Shown: positions 9,311 through 16,686 of the stretch, piece by piece
Position numbering within the stretch: the stretch's first letter is position 1
Layout: each line of letters begins with the position of its first letter
Source: RGEC01 sp964626685
Lineage (GTDB): Bacteria; Bacteroidota; Bacteroidia; NS11-12g; UBA955
Length of the DNA stretch: 64,000 nucleotides
Direction: 5' to 3'
Assembly (NCBI GenBank): GCA_964626685.1
Contig: CAZVJY010000009.1
Coordinates: forward strand, 1-64,000
Position numbers and translations under genes: made by a program
Notes under the pieces: model-generated
Database searches by the model: none
The model's input: the letters and a program-made list of their open reading frames with translations, nothing else
Told to the model about the DNA's origin: nothing

Positions 9311-9922
9311 GGCCAGGTTAATGCTGCGGTCACAAACTGCATATTCTTCTTCACGGTTGGAAGCGATCATCAGCAATCGATCGTTTCCGAATGTTTTAAG
9401 CAGTTCGTAAAAGAATTGCTCGCCGGCTTTGTCAAGATTGGTAAAGGGTTCATCCAGAATTAGCAGAGGTGTGTCGCTCATGATTGCCAAAGCCAGTTTC
9501 ACCCGTTGTTTCATGCCACTGCTGAATGTGGCAATTGGTTTTTGCAAAGTTTTGTGGTCGTATCCGGCCATAGAAGCAAACAATTCGGCTCCATTGGCTA
9601 CCTGCATCGGTTTCAGTTTGTGATGCAATGCAAAAATCTCTATTGTGTTAAGGTCTTCATTCAGCTCAAGGGCAGGTGAGGTAAGCGATACATACAAGTG
9701 AAGATTTTTTAGCGGAATGGCTGTGTTGTTGCTGATGTAATCAATCGTGCCTTCCGTTGGTGTAAGTTGTCCGCATAACAGCAATCCCAGCGTGCTTTTC
9801 CCCGAGCCGTTCGGACCAAGTATAGCCCATTTTTCACCTGTTTGAAAAGATGCATTCAGGTCTCTGAATAACCAGTTTCTGTTAAATGATTTGCCGCAAT
9901 CCTTGAGGATGATGCTGAACAC
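9287..9922 (-). CDS. ABC transporter ATP-binding protein, permease not linked
   Basis: A 211-aa nucleotide-binding domain. Walker A is GPNGSGKST (36-44), the signature is a degenerate SSGMKQR in place of LSGGQ (134-140), and Walker B is LLILDEP (153-159) followed by TNLD. The start is GTG 9922, 11 nt after the lpxA stop, so it is probably co-transcribed with lpxA. No permease gene is near. Its pairing with lpxA suggests an envelope or lipid role, but that is inference; the family assignment is secure and the substrate is not. Confidence 0.88.
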   Translation of the reverse strand: MFSIILKDCGKSFNRNWLFRDLNASFQTGEKWAILGPNGSGKSTLGLLLCGQLTPTEGTIDYISNNTAIPLKNLHLYVSLTSPALELNEDLNTIEIFALHHKLKPMQVANGAELFASMAGYDHKTLQKPIATFSSGMKQRVKLALAIMSDTPLLILDEPFTNLDKAGEQFFYELLKTFGNDRLLMIASNREEEYAVCDRSINLASGSDANI

Positions 9923-9933
9923 AGCCCCGGAAA

Positions 9934-10716
9934 TTATTTGGTTATGTAACCTTTCATGATACCGCGGTCAGATTCTTTGATGAACTGCAGTATTTCATCG
10001 CGCTCTGTGGTAGGCGTAAATTCCGTCTCAATGATTTTAATGGCTTTGGCGGTGTTGTATCCTTTCACAAACAGGTTTCTGTAAATATCCTGTATCTCGC
10101 TTATTTTTTCGGTTGAGAAGTTACGCCTGCGCAACCCAATGCTGTTAACGCCTTCGTAGCTGAGGGGTTCACGGGCAGCTTTGGTATAGGGTGGAACATC
10201 TTTTCTTACAAGACTTCCTCCACTGATCATGGCATGCCTGCCGATTTTCACAAACTGATGCACCAGTGCTGCGCCACCCAGGATGGCCCATTCGCCAATG
10301 TGCACGTGCCCTGCTACCTGAACGCTGTTTGCCAGAATGCAGCAGTCTTCTACAACACAATCGTGAGCAAGATGCACATAGGCCATCAGCAGTACGTTTG
10401 AACCTACTTTGGTGTAACCCTGGGCTTTGGTTCCTTTGTTGATGGTGACATATTCCCTTATGGTGGTGTTATCGCCAATAATGGTGAGGGTTTCCTCGCC
10501 GTCAAACTTCAGGTCCTGCGGAATGGCACCAATGGATGCACCGGGAAATATGCGACAGTTCTTACCAATCCGGCTGCCTTTAAATATGATGGCCCCGGAC
10601 ATTACATGCGTGCCTTCTCCAATTTCTACATTCGCGTGGATGGTAACGAATGGATCAATCGTAACATTATCGGCAATCTTTGCAGAGGGATGAACGTATG
10701 CCAGGGGTTGAATCAT
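9934..10716 (-). CDS. lpxA: Acyl-ACP--UDP-N-acetylglucosamine O-acyltransferase
   Basis: First step of lipid A synthesis: transfer of an R-3-hydroxyacyl chain from ACP to UDP-GlcNAc in the cytoplasm. The 260-aa protein has hexapeptide repeats of the left-handed beta helix across residues 5-185 and the catalytic histidine in YVHLAHDC (H118, equivalent to E. coli H125). The C-terminal helical domain contains NSIGLRRRNFS. A -7 box lies 13 nt upstream, so it has its own promoter although lpxD and lpxC/fabZ are encoded just upstream on the same strand. Confidence 0.96.
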   Translation of the reverse strand: MIQPLAYVHPSAKIADNVTIDPFVTIHANVEIGEGTHVMSGAIIFKGSRIGKNCRIFPGASIGAIPQDLKFDGEETLTIIGDNTTIREYVTINKGTKAQGYTKVGSNVLLMAYVHLAHDCVVEDCCILANSVQVAGHVHIGEWAILGGAALVHQFVKIGRHAMISGGSLVRKDVPPYTKAAREPLSYEGVNSIGLRRRNFSTEKISEIQDIYRNLFVKGYNTAKAIKIIETEFTPTTERDEILQFIKESDRGIMKGYITK

Positions 10717-10729
10717 AATAGCGGTGGAG

Positions 10730-10737
10730 CAAAATTA
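10730..10737 (-). promoter_or_regulatory. -7 box TAATTTTG of lpxA
   Basis: TAnnTTTG match 13 nt before ATG 10716, in the 40-nt gap between the small lipoprotein gene and lpxA. Confidence 0.55.
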
Positions 10738-10756
10738 AACTATAGCCGGGACTTTA

Positions 10757-11188
10757 TTACTTGGCCTTTTTACGCTTCAACATCAGCACAAAATCGGCTT
10801 CCTTGCTGTGTGTTGTAAGGCTCATGTTGTCATCATCCTTAAATTCCAAAACAGCTGTATCTTTTTTGGGAGATCCGGGAGAACCTGATATCAACTGTTT
10901 GCCGTTATCTGAAATTTTCCAAGTGCCAATTTCGGGCTGACCGCCGAACGTGCGTGTCATCTTGCCATCTTTTGCAAAGTCAATAGTGGCATTGCCTTTC
11001 ATTTGCTGAATGATGCCTTCCATCATACCGGCAATCATAATCATATTTGAATCGTTTTGTGATTCTTTGGAAAGGGTGAGTTTTGCGTCATTTACCACCC
11101 AGTTTCCTTGTATCTTTTTAGAAGGATTAGAGCACGAAATCATGCCAAAAAGGGCGATGAAGCCCATGGAATAAATAAGTTTTTTCAT
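10757..11188 (-). CDS. Small predicted lipoprotein (lipocalin-like fold possible)
   Basis: A 143-aa protein with a lipoprotein signal ending GMISC, so it is probably acylated and held in the envelope. The mature part has alternating strands: a QGNWVVND-type opening, FAKDGKMTRTFGG, GTWKISDNGKQLI and TAVLEFKDDDNMSL. This pattern recalls the small lipocalin-like lipoproteins of Bacteroidota that score G-x-W and D/K-rich hairpins. I chose ATG 11188 (MKKLIYS) because the -7 box at 11201-11208 lies downstream of the ATG at 11215. It sits between lpxC/fabZ and lpxA; function unknown. Confidence 0.75.
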   Translation of the reverse strand: MKKLIYSMGFIALFGMISCSNPSKKIQGNWVVNDAKLTLSKESQNDSNMIMIAGMMEGIIQQMKGNATIDFAKDGKMTRTFGGQPEIGTWKISDNGKQLISGSPGSPKKDTAVLEFKDDDNMSLTTHSKEADFVLMLKRKKAK

Positions 11189-11200
11189 AGGTTTAAGGGT

Positions 11201-11208
11201 CAAAGATA
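11201..11208 (-). promoter_or_regulatory. -7 box TATCTTTG of the small lipoprotein gene
   Basis: Perfect TAnnTTTG 12 nt before ATG 11188; it shows this gene can be expressed apart from lpxC/fabZ. Confidence 0.6.
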
Positions 11209-11250
11209 CACGCATTTTTTAATCATGCACTGTGAAAGCAAAATATTCAA

Positions 11251-12657
11251 TCAGGATATTTTGCTGATTAAGGCTGTCATTTCAGCTTCGCTGACCAGTT
11301 TGTCTCCAACAAATGCTTTCCCTGTCATGGTGCAAATACCCCTTCGAATATCCAGCAATTCCATCTTCATTACCAGTGTATCGCCGGGTACTACTTTGTC
11401 CTTGAACTTGGCATTGTCTATTTTCAGAAAATAGGTACTGTAGTTTTCTGGGTCTGGAACGGTGCTCAGAATCAGTACACCACCTGCCTGTGCCATGGCT
11501 TCCAGTTGCAAAACACCAGGCATAATTGGATCACCGGGGAAGTGACCTGCAAAAAATGGCTGGTCATAGGTGATGTTTTTTACTGCCACAATGGTTTTAT
11601 CGTCCTTGCTTACAATTTTGTCCACCAGCAAAAACGGGTGCTTGTGTGGCAGCATTTTAATGATGTCGGATGTGTTGTAAAGCGGTTTTGCATTTGGGTC
11701 ATACTGGGGTGGTCCTTCCTGCTTGCGGCGCTGTTCTTTTTTAATCACCTGCTTAATTTTCTTGGCAAATGCCACGTTGCTGGCGTGTCCGGGTCTTGCG
11801 GCCATAATTTGACCTTTAATGGGCATTCCGGCCAGTGCAAGGTCGCCAATCATATCCAGCAGTTTGTGCCTGGCTGGCTCATTCTGAAAGCGAAGGTCCA
11901 GGTTGTTGAGGATACCTTCTTTGCGCACTTCCACGGAAGGTTTATTGAAGATTTTAGCCAAACGATCCAGCTCATCCTGTGAAACGGCTCTGTCAACCAC
12001 AACGATAGCGTTGTTCAGATCACCGCCTTTGATTAAGTTATTGGCGAGCAGCATCTCGAGTTCGTGCAAAAAGCAAAATGTTCTGCAGGGAGCAATTTGG
12101 TTTTTGAATTCTGTAATGTGTGTCAGTGCCGCATGCTGGCTTCCCAAAACGGGGGAGTTGTAGTCTACCATCACGGTAAGCCTATATTCATTCACAGGCA
12201 TAGCAATAATCTCTACCTGATTGGCTTCATCGGTAAAATGGATATTGTATGGAATTTCAAAATACTCCCGTTCGGCATCCAGCTCTACTGTTCCACAGGC
12301 TGAAAGCGCTTCCACAAAGGGTTTGCTGCTTCCGTCCAGAATGGGCATCTCAGGGCCTGAAACATCCAAAAGTACATTGTCGATTTCCAAACCTACCAAT
12401 GCAGCAAGCACATGTTCTACCGTGCTGATGGATGCTCCGTTTTTTTCGAGTGTGGTTCCACGCGAAGTGTCGGTCACCAAATCGCAGTCTGCTTCAATTA
12501 TGGGTTGACCGGGTAAGTCTATCCTGCGGAATTTGTATCCGTGGTTGGCTTCTGCAGGCTGAAATGTAAGCGAAACTTCTGCACCGGAATGAAGGCCAAC
12601 TCCATGAAGGGTTACAGGGGCTTTAAGTGTGGTTTGTTTGGGGTTAATCTGACTCAT
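11251..12657 (-). CDS. lpxC/fabZ: Bifunctional UDP-3-O-acyl-N-acetylglucosamine deacetylase / 3-hydroxyacyl-ACP dehydratase
   Basis: A 468-aa fusion. Residues 1-~305 are LpxC, the zinc deacetylase that commits the pathway to lipid A: STVEH (H82) and RHKLLD (H264, D268) supply the zinc ligands, and H291 in ARPGH is the likely catalytic histidine. A basic linker (about 300-325) leads to FabZ, with MLPHKHPFLLVD, the catalytic GHFPGDPIMPGV (H372) and E386 in QLEAMAQ. This fusion is a known Bacteroidota arrangement; it joins two enzymes that compete for the 3-hydroxyacyl pool. It starts 9 nt after lpxD and is probably co-transcribed with it. Confidence 0.97.
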   Translation of the reverse strand: MSQINPKQTTLKAPVTLHGVGLHSGAEVSLTFQPAEANHGYKFRRIDLPGQPIIEADCDLVTDTSRGTTLEKNGASISTVEHVLAALVGLEIDNVLLDVSGPEMPILDGSSKPFVEALSACGTVELDAEREYFEIPYNIHFTDEANQVEIIAMPVNEYRLTVMVDYNSPVLGSQHAALTHITEFKNQIAPCRTFCFLHELEMLLANNLIKGGDLNNAIVVVDRAVSQDELDRLAKIFNKPSVEVRKEGILNNLDLRFQNEPARHKLLDMIGDLALAGMPIKGQIMAARPGHASNVAFAKKIKQVIKKEQRRKQEGPPQYDPNAKPLYNTSDIIKMLPHKHPFLLVDKIVSKDDKTIVAVKNITYDQPFFAGHFPGDPIMPGVLQLEAMAQAGGVLILSTVPDPENYSTYFLKIDNAKFKDKVVPGDTLVMKMELLDIRRGICTMTGKAFVGDKLVSEAEMTALISKIS

Positions 12658-12666
12658 TTTTCAATA

Positions 12667-13713
12667 TCAGGAATTGTCCTTTTGTTGTTTTAATTTCTCA
12701 AGTTCTTTGGTTAACAATTTCAGTTCATGGATTACGTCTGGCAATTTTTTAAATGCTGCCCAGCTTCTGAATTGCTCTTTCATGGGGCTGGCAGGAGATC
12801 CAATCCAGTTGGTGCCGGTTTCTTCAATCGTTTTGGTTACGCCGGACTGAGCGCCAATTCCCGTGCGGTCGGCAATGCTGATGTGACCCACAAAGCCCAC
12901 CTGACCGCCAATCTGGCAGTTGGCTCCAATTTTGGTGCTGCCGCTTACACCGGTTTGTGAAGCAATTACCGTATTGGCGCCTATTTCGGCATTGTGTGCA
13001 ACCTGTATCAGGTTGTCCAGTTTGGTGCCGTGTCTGATGATGGTACTACCCATGGTAGCCCTGTCAATGCTGCAGTTGCTGCCTATTTCTACATCATCTT
13101 CAATAACAACATTGCCAATCTGTGGAATTTTTGCATACGTGTCGCCGATAGGCGCAAAACCAAATCCGTCGCTGCCGATTACTGTACCTGCGTGAATGAT
13201 GCAGTTGTTGCCTATTTTGCAGCCTGCGTAAACTTTTACACCAGGATACAAGGTGCAGTTATCACCGATGCTTACGCCTTTGCCCACAAATACCTGCGGA
13301 TAAATCTGTGTGTTGTTTCCAATACTTGTATTTTCATCCACATAGGCCGTGGCGCCAACGAAGATATTTTCACCCAGAGAAGCGGAAGCATGAATATAAC
13401 TGCCGTTTTCAATGCCGTTTTTAGGTTCATTGGGATTAAACCAGGCATTAAGTACCATGCAAAAAGCAAAATAGGGATTGGCGTGGCGGATTAAGGCAAA
13501 CGAAACCGGCTGACTTGGTTTGAAATCAATTGGAACGATAACTGCAGCAGCCTTGGTTTCATATAGCTGTGCTTCATATTTGGGATTTGCGAAAAAGCAC
13601 AGGGTTTGGTCGTTCGCTTCTTCCAGTTTGCCTGGCTGGTTGATTTCGATATCGGCATTGCCTTCTACAACAGCACCGGTAATTCTGGCGATTTCAGCAA
13701 TGCGTATTCCCAT
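12667..13713 (-). CDS. lpxD: UDP-3-O-(3-hydroxyacyl)glucosamine N-acyltransferase
   Basis: Third step of lipid A synthesis: N-acylation of UDP-3-O-acyl-GlcN. The 348-aa protein has the N-terminal uridine-binding domain (FFANPKYEAQL...AAAVIV), a long hexapeptide beta helix, and the catalytic histidine in IQVAHNAEIG; a helical C terminus rich in Lys and Glu follows. I chose ATG 13713; an in-frame TTG at 13728 falls inside the -7 box. It leads the lpxD-lpxC/fabZ unit and is divergent from moaD. Confidence 0.96.
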   Translation of the reverse strand: MGIRIAEIARITGAVVEGNADIEINQPGKLEEANDQTLCFFANPKYEAQLYETKAAAVIVPIDFKPSQPVSFALIRHANPYFAFCMVLNAWFNPNEPKNGIENGSYIHASASLGENIFVGATAYVDENTSIGNNTQIYPQVFVGKGVSIGDNCTLYPGVKVYAGCKIGNNCIIHAGTVIGSDGFGFAPIGDTYAKIPQIGNVVIEDDVEIGSNCSIDRATMGSTIIRHGTKLDNLIQVAHNAEIGANTVIASQTGVSGSTKIGANCQIGGQVGFVGHISIADRTGIGAQSGVTKTIEETGTNWIGSPASPMKEQFRSWAAFKKLPDVIHELKLLTKELEKLKQQKDNS

Positions 13714-13725
13714 CCTACAATTATG

Positions 13726-13733
13726 CAAAAATA
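13726..13733 (-). promoter_or_regulatory. -7 box TATTTTTG of lpxD
   Basis: Perfect TAnnTTTG 12 nt before ATG 13713. Confidence 0.6.
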
Positions 13734-13762
13734 AGTACTAATTTCCAAAGCAGACATTTGCC

Positions 13763-13770
13763 TATATTTG
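13763..13770 (+). promoter_or_regulatory. -7 box TATATTTG of the moaD operon
   Basis: Perfect TAnnTTTG with only 4 nt (CTTC) before ATG 13775, so transcription would begin at or next to the start codon. Confidence 0.65.
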
Positions 13771-13774
13771 CTTC

Positions 13775-14002
13775 ATGGTCAATGTACTGTTGTTTGGACG
13801 TTTGGCAGAAATATGCGGACAATCGAACATCATTCTTAATTTGCCGGATACCGATGCTGTTTGCGAAAAATTAAAGAACGATTTTCCCGCGCTCAAGCCT
13901 TTGAGTTTCGCCGTAGCGGTCAATCAGGTTTTGATTGCAAATAATACGCAGCTAAATGATGGTGACGAACTGGCGCTAATGCCGCCCTACAGCGGAGGAT
14001 GA
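13775..14002 (+). CDS. moaD: Molybdopterin synthase sulfur carrier subunit
   Basis: A 75-aa ubiquitin-like protein whose C-terminal glycine carries the thiocarboxylate used to make the molybdopterin dithiolene. The family tail is present as ALMPPYSGG, ending in the required Gly-Gly. Length is typical (about 75-85 aa). It heads moaD-moeB-moaE, exactly the carrier, its activator and its partner subunit; moeB starts 1 nt after the moaD stop codon. Confidence 0.93.
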   Translation: MVNVLLFGRLAEICGQSNIILNLPDTDAVCEKLKNDFPALKPLSFAVAVNQVLIANNTQLNDGDELALMPPYSGG

Positions 14003-14003
14003 A

Positions 14004-14783
14004 ATGGACGGCTATTTCCGTCGGCAAATACAACTCAATGAAATCGGAGCGGAGGGACAGCAAAAACTGCTGTCTTCCCGTGTGCTGGTAATTGGTGCCG
14101 GGGGGCTTGGATGTCCTTTTTTAATGAATGTGGCTTCCTGTGGTTTGGGCTCAATAACAATCATTGATTTTGATAATGTTGAATATCACAATCTGCACAG
14201 GCAAACGCTATATGCTCCAGGCGATGTTGGAAAATCAAAAGCAGAGTGTGCTGTTCGTTTTTTAGCAGATAGATTCCCTCATGCCCGTTTTAATGCGTTA
14301 CATGCCATGTTTGATCCACAAATGGCAATTTCTATGGTTTCCGAAGCGGATATACTGGTTGATTGTACTGATAACCTGCAGGTTCGTTACCTGATGGATG
14401 ACGCCGCCCGTATTTACCAAAAGCCATGGGTGCATGCCTCGGTAAGCAAGTTTAATATGCAATGGGCTTTGTTTCGGCCGCATCTGGGTTATTCCTACAG
14501 AAATATATATCCCGTGCCGCCCAATCCCATGTTTATGGGACAATGCAATTCGGACGGGATTCTGGGTTCTGTTCCTGCACTTGCAGGGACGATGCAGGCG
14601 AATTTTGTACTGAATGCCTTGCTGGGACTGGATCGGGTGGATGGAAAGATTTTTCACTTTGATGTTAGGAATGCGCAATCTTATGCTATGACCTATAAAC
14701 CTAAGCCAGTAACTGAGCCTAATAATGCATCGGAGATATTAAAATACGACTACATAGGTTTTTGCCAAAATTTTAACACATGA
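14004..14783 (+). CDS. moeB: MoeB/ThiF-type adenylyltransferase lacking the zinc-binding cysteines
   Basis: Activates the MoaD C terminus by adenylation. The 259-aa E1-like fold shows GAGGLG at 31-36, the D-x-D stretch and NLHRQ (R66) of the adenylation site, VDCTDN (119-124), and C181 in QCNSDGILG. E. coli MoeB binds zinc through two CxxC pairs; here the first pair is replaced by SYRN (164-167) and no CxxC is found near the C terminus. There is no rhodanese domain. It overlaps moaE by 4 nt (ATGA), so translation is probably coupled. Confidence 0.9.
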   Translation: MDGYFRRQIQLNEIGAEGQQKLLSSRVLVIGAGGLGCPFLMNVASCGLGSITIIDFDNVEYHNLHRQTLYAPGDVGKSKAECAVRFLADRFPHARFNALHAMFDPQMAISMVSEADILVDCTDNLQVRYLMDDAARIYQKPWVHASVSKFNMQWALFRPHLGYSYRNIYPVPPNPMFMGQCNSDGILGSVPALAGTMQANFVLNALLGLDRVDGKIFHFDVRNAQSYAMTYKPKPVTEPNNASEILKYDYIGFCQNFNT

Positions 14784-15229
14784 CGGAAGGGAAAAAGCAT
14801 AAAAAAGTATTTGTGGATGGGCCAATTACACCGGCTTTTATAGCAGACAGCTTGGCAAAACACGCCACCAAACAAAATATTGGTGCGCACAGCATGTTTA
14901 TGGGGCAGGTAAGGGCCGATGCAAAAGAAGAAGGGAAAGCTGTTACCGGCATTGAATATGAAGCCTATCCAGAGATGGCCATGGATACGCTTCACAGCAT
15001 CCGCGAGGATGCCTTTGCCAAGTATTCCCTAACCTGCATGCACATTTACCACAGTCTTGGTTTGGTGAAAGCGGGAGAGATTTCGCTGTTTGTGTTTACG
15101 TCATCTGCTCACCGCCGCGCTGCCATTGAGGCCTGCGATTATCTGGTGGAGCGCATTAAAAAAGAAGTACAGGTATGGGGCAAGGAAATACTGGAAACGG
15201 GCGAAACTGTCTGGAAAGAACCGGGTTAA
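14780..15229 (+). CDS. moaE: Molybdopterin synthase catalytic subunit
   Basis: With MoaD it inserts two sulfurs into cyclic pyranopterin monophosphate. The 149-aa protein has the family core GQVRAD, YEAYPEMA, IYHSLGLVKAGE and SSAHRRAAIEACDYLVERIK. H111 and R112 and the lysines at 127-128 and 135 match active-site positions of MoaE. Its stop shares a TTAA with the convergent fdhD stop. Confidence 0.96.
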   Translation: MTEGKKHKKVFVDGPITPAFIADSLAKHATKQNIGAHSMFMGQVRADAKEEGKAVTGIEYEAYPEMAMDTLHSIREDAFAKYSLTCMHIYHSLGLVKAGEISLFVFTSSAHRRAAIEACDYLVERIKKEVQVWGKEILETGETVWKEPG

Positions 15230-16053
15230 AGCTTTCCGTTGTAAATGTTAAAGCGGTTTTCACGCAAAAAACCCACCAGCGTAATGCCGAATTCTTTAGC
15301 ACACTCAACGGCCAGGCTGCTGGGTGCACCAACGGCACACACTACAGGAATGCCTGCCATTCCTGCTTTTTGCATTAATTCAAAGCTGGCCCTGCCGCTG
15401 AGTAAGAGGATGTGCTCATCCAGTGGTGTGGTTCCGTTCATCAAGGCGCGGCCAATGAGCTTATCCAAAGCGTTGTGACGCCCCACATCCTCAAGCAGGT
15501 GAATTAAATTTCCTTGTGTATCAAACAAGCCCGAAGCGTGCAGGCCTCCTGTGCTTTCAAAGGTTTCCTGCTTTTCTCGCAGGATTTTTGGCAAGGATAA
15601 TATCAGTTCGGGCGACAGCGAGGTCATGGATTTGCCCGATTTTGCCGGCATCTGTGTTTTTACCGAATCCAGGCTGCTTTTTCCGCATACACCGCAGCTG
15701 CTGCTGGTATAAAAATTGCGCTGTAGCTGTGCAGGGCTGAACAGTAAATCCGGGCTGAGCGAAACCTGCATATAATTGCTGCTTACACCAGGCAATGTTT
15801 GAACGTGTTTAGCCGATAAAACATCTTCTTTTTTGTGAATAATGCCTTCGGTAAATAAAAAGCCTGTGGAGAGTTCGGCATCATTTCCGGGTGTGCGCAT
15901 GGTAATGCTCAGGGACTGAACCTTGCGGTCATCTATTGGTCCGAATTCCACCCGTATTTCCAACGGTTCTTCCACCGAAACAGTATCGTTGGTTTCGGTC
16001 AGTTTACCATTCTCAAATCGTTGTAAGGCAATATGTTGCTGTTTCTTATCCAT
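15226..16053 (-). CDS. fdhD: Formate dehydrogenase accessory sulfurtransferase
   Basis: Transfers sulfur from a cysteine desulfurase to bis-MGD before the cofactor enters formate dehydrogenase. The 275-aa protein has the FdhD signature cysteines C120 and C123 in SSCGVCG, the GGLHASGLFD motif, EDVGRHNALDKLIG, and LSGRASFEL. It overlaps mobA by 8 nt, making a sulfur/nucleotide finishing pair. Its presence implies a bis-MGD enzyme elsewhere in the genome, since none is in this window. Confidence 0.95.
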   Translation of the reverse strand: MDKKQQHIALQRFENGKLTETNDTVSVEEPLEIRVEFGPIDDRKVQSLSITMRTPGNDAELSTGFLFTEGIIHKKEDVLSAKHVQTLPGVSSNYMQVSLSPDLLFSPAQLQRNFYTSSSCGVCGKSSLDSVKTQMPAKSGKSMTSLSPELILSLPKILREKQETFESTGGLHASGLFDTQGNLIHLLEDVGRHNALDKLIGRALMNGTTPLDEHILLLSGRASFELMQKAGMAGIPVVCAVGAPSSLAVECAKEFGITLVGFLRENRFNIYNGKL

Positions 16054-16624
16054 GGTTTTTGCCTAAAATGGCATTTCTTTCTTTGGGTGTGTCCACGCTT
16101 TTCAAAGCTAAAGTATCTTCTGTATCCAAAAAAAGTGAATTGCCCTGCCTGATAAAGCCTGACAGTGAATCTCCGCCATTGATAAAAAAATCCATTAGCA
16201 GCTTGCTTGCAGAATGCCTGTAGTAAGCGATTAGCGGTTCACCCAAGCCCGATTCGGGGTGTCTGAAGCAAATAACATCAAATGTATCCTTATCTGCTGT
16301 CAATAGCTTTGAAATTGTCTCTTTATTGAGGTTTGGGTAGTCACATCCCAGAAGCAGCCAGTTGCCTTCGAAAGCCCTGAAAGCAGACAGTAAGCCCGAA
16401 ATAGGGCCATGACCCGAAAACGGAGGATGGTCGGTGATGATTGGTAAAGCGGAAAACAATTGTCTTTGTTCCTCACGGCAACTTACAAATGCTTCCAGTT
16501 TCAATGCTTTTGCCAAATTATACACATGCTGAACCTGCGGAATACCGTGGTAATCGAGCAAACCTTTGGGCTGTCCCATTCTGCGGCTTTCTCCGCCTGC
16601 CAATATCAAAACCCGGGTTTGCAC
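16046..16624 (-). CDS. mobA: Molybdenum cofactor guanylyltransferase
   Basis: Attaches GMP (or CMP in MocA relatives) to Mo-molybdopterin. The 192-aa nucleotidyltransferase shows LILAGGESRRMGQPKG at the N terminus (LAGGxSxRMGxxK), SGHGPISGL, and the metal-binding GCDYPNL. The start is a GTG at 16624, only 4 nt after a -7 box. It runs divergently from moaA. fdhD next door favours MobA over MocA. Confidence 0.9.
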   Translation of the reverse strand: MQTRVLILAGGESRRMGQPKGLLDYHGIPQVQHVYNLAKALKLEAFVSCREEQRQLFSALPIITDHPPFSGHGPISGLLSAFRAFEGNWLLLGCDYPNLNKETISKLLTADKDTFDVICFRHPESGLGEPLIAYYRHSASKLLMDFFINGGDSLSGFIRQGNSLFLDTEDTLALKSVDTPKERNAILGKNHG

Positions 16625-16628
16625 AAGG

Positions 16629-16636
16629 CAAAGTTA
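16629..16636 (-). promoter_or_regulatory. -7 box TAACTTTG of mobA-fdhD
   Basis: Perfect TAnnTTTG, 4 nt before the GTG at 16624. Confidence 0.62.
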
Positions 16637-16673
16637 ATTCTCGGAATCGTTTTCAAATCCCGCCCGCACATGA

Positions 16674-16681
16674 TATTTTTG
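16674..16681 (+). promoter_or_regulatory. -7 box TATTTTTG of moaA-moeA
   Basis: Perfect TAnnTTTG, 5 nt before the TTG at 16687; it supports that non-ATG start. Confidence 0.6.
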
Positions 16682-16686
16682 AAGCA

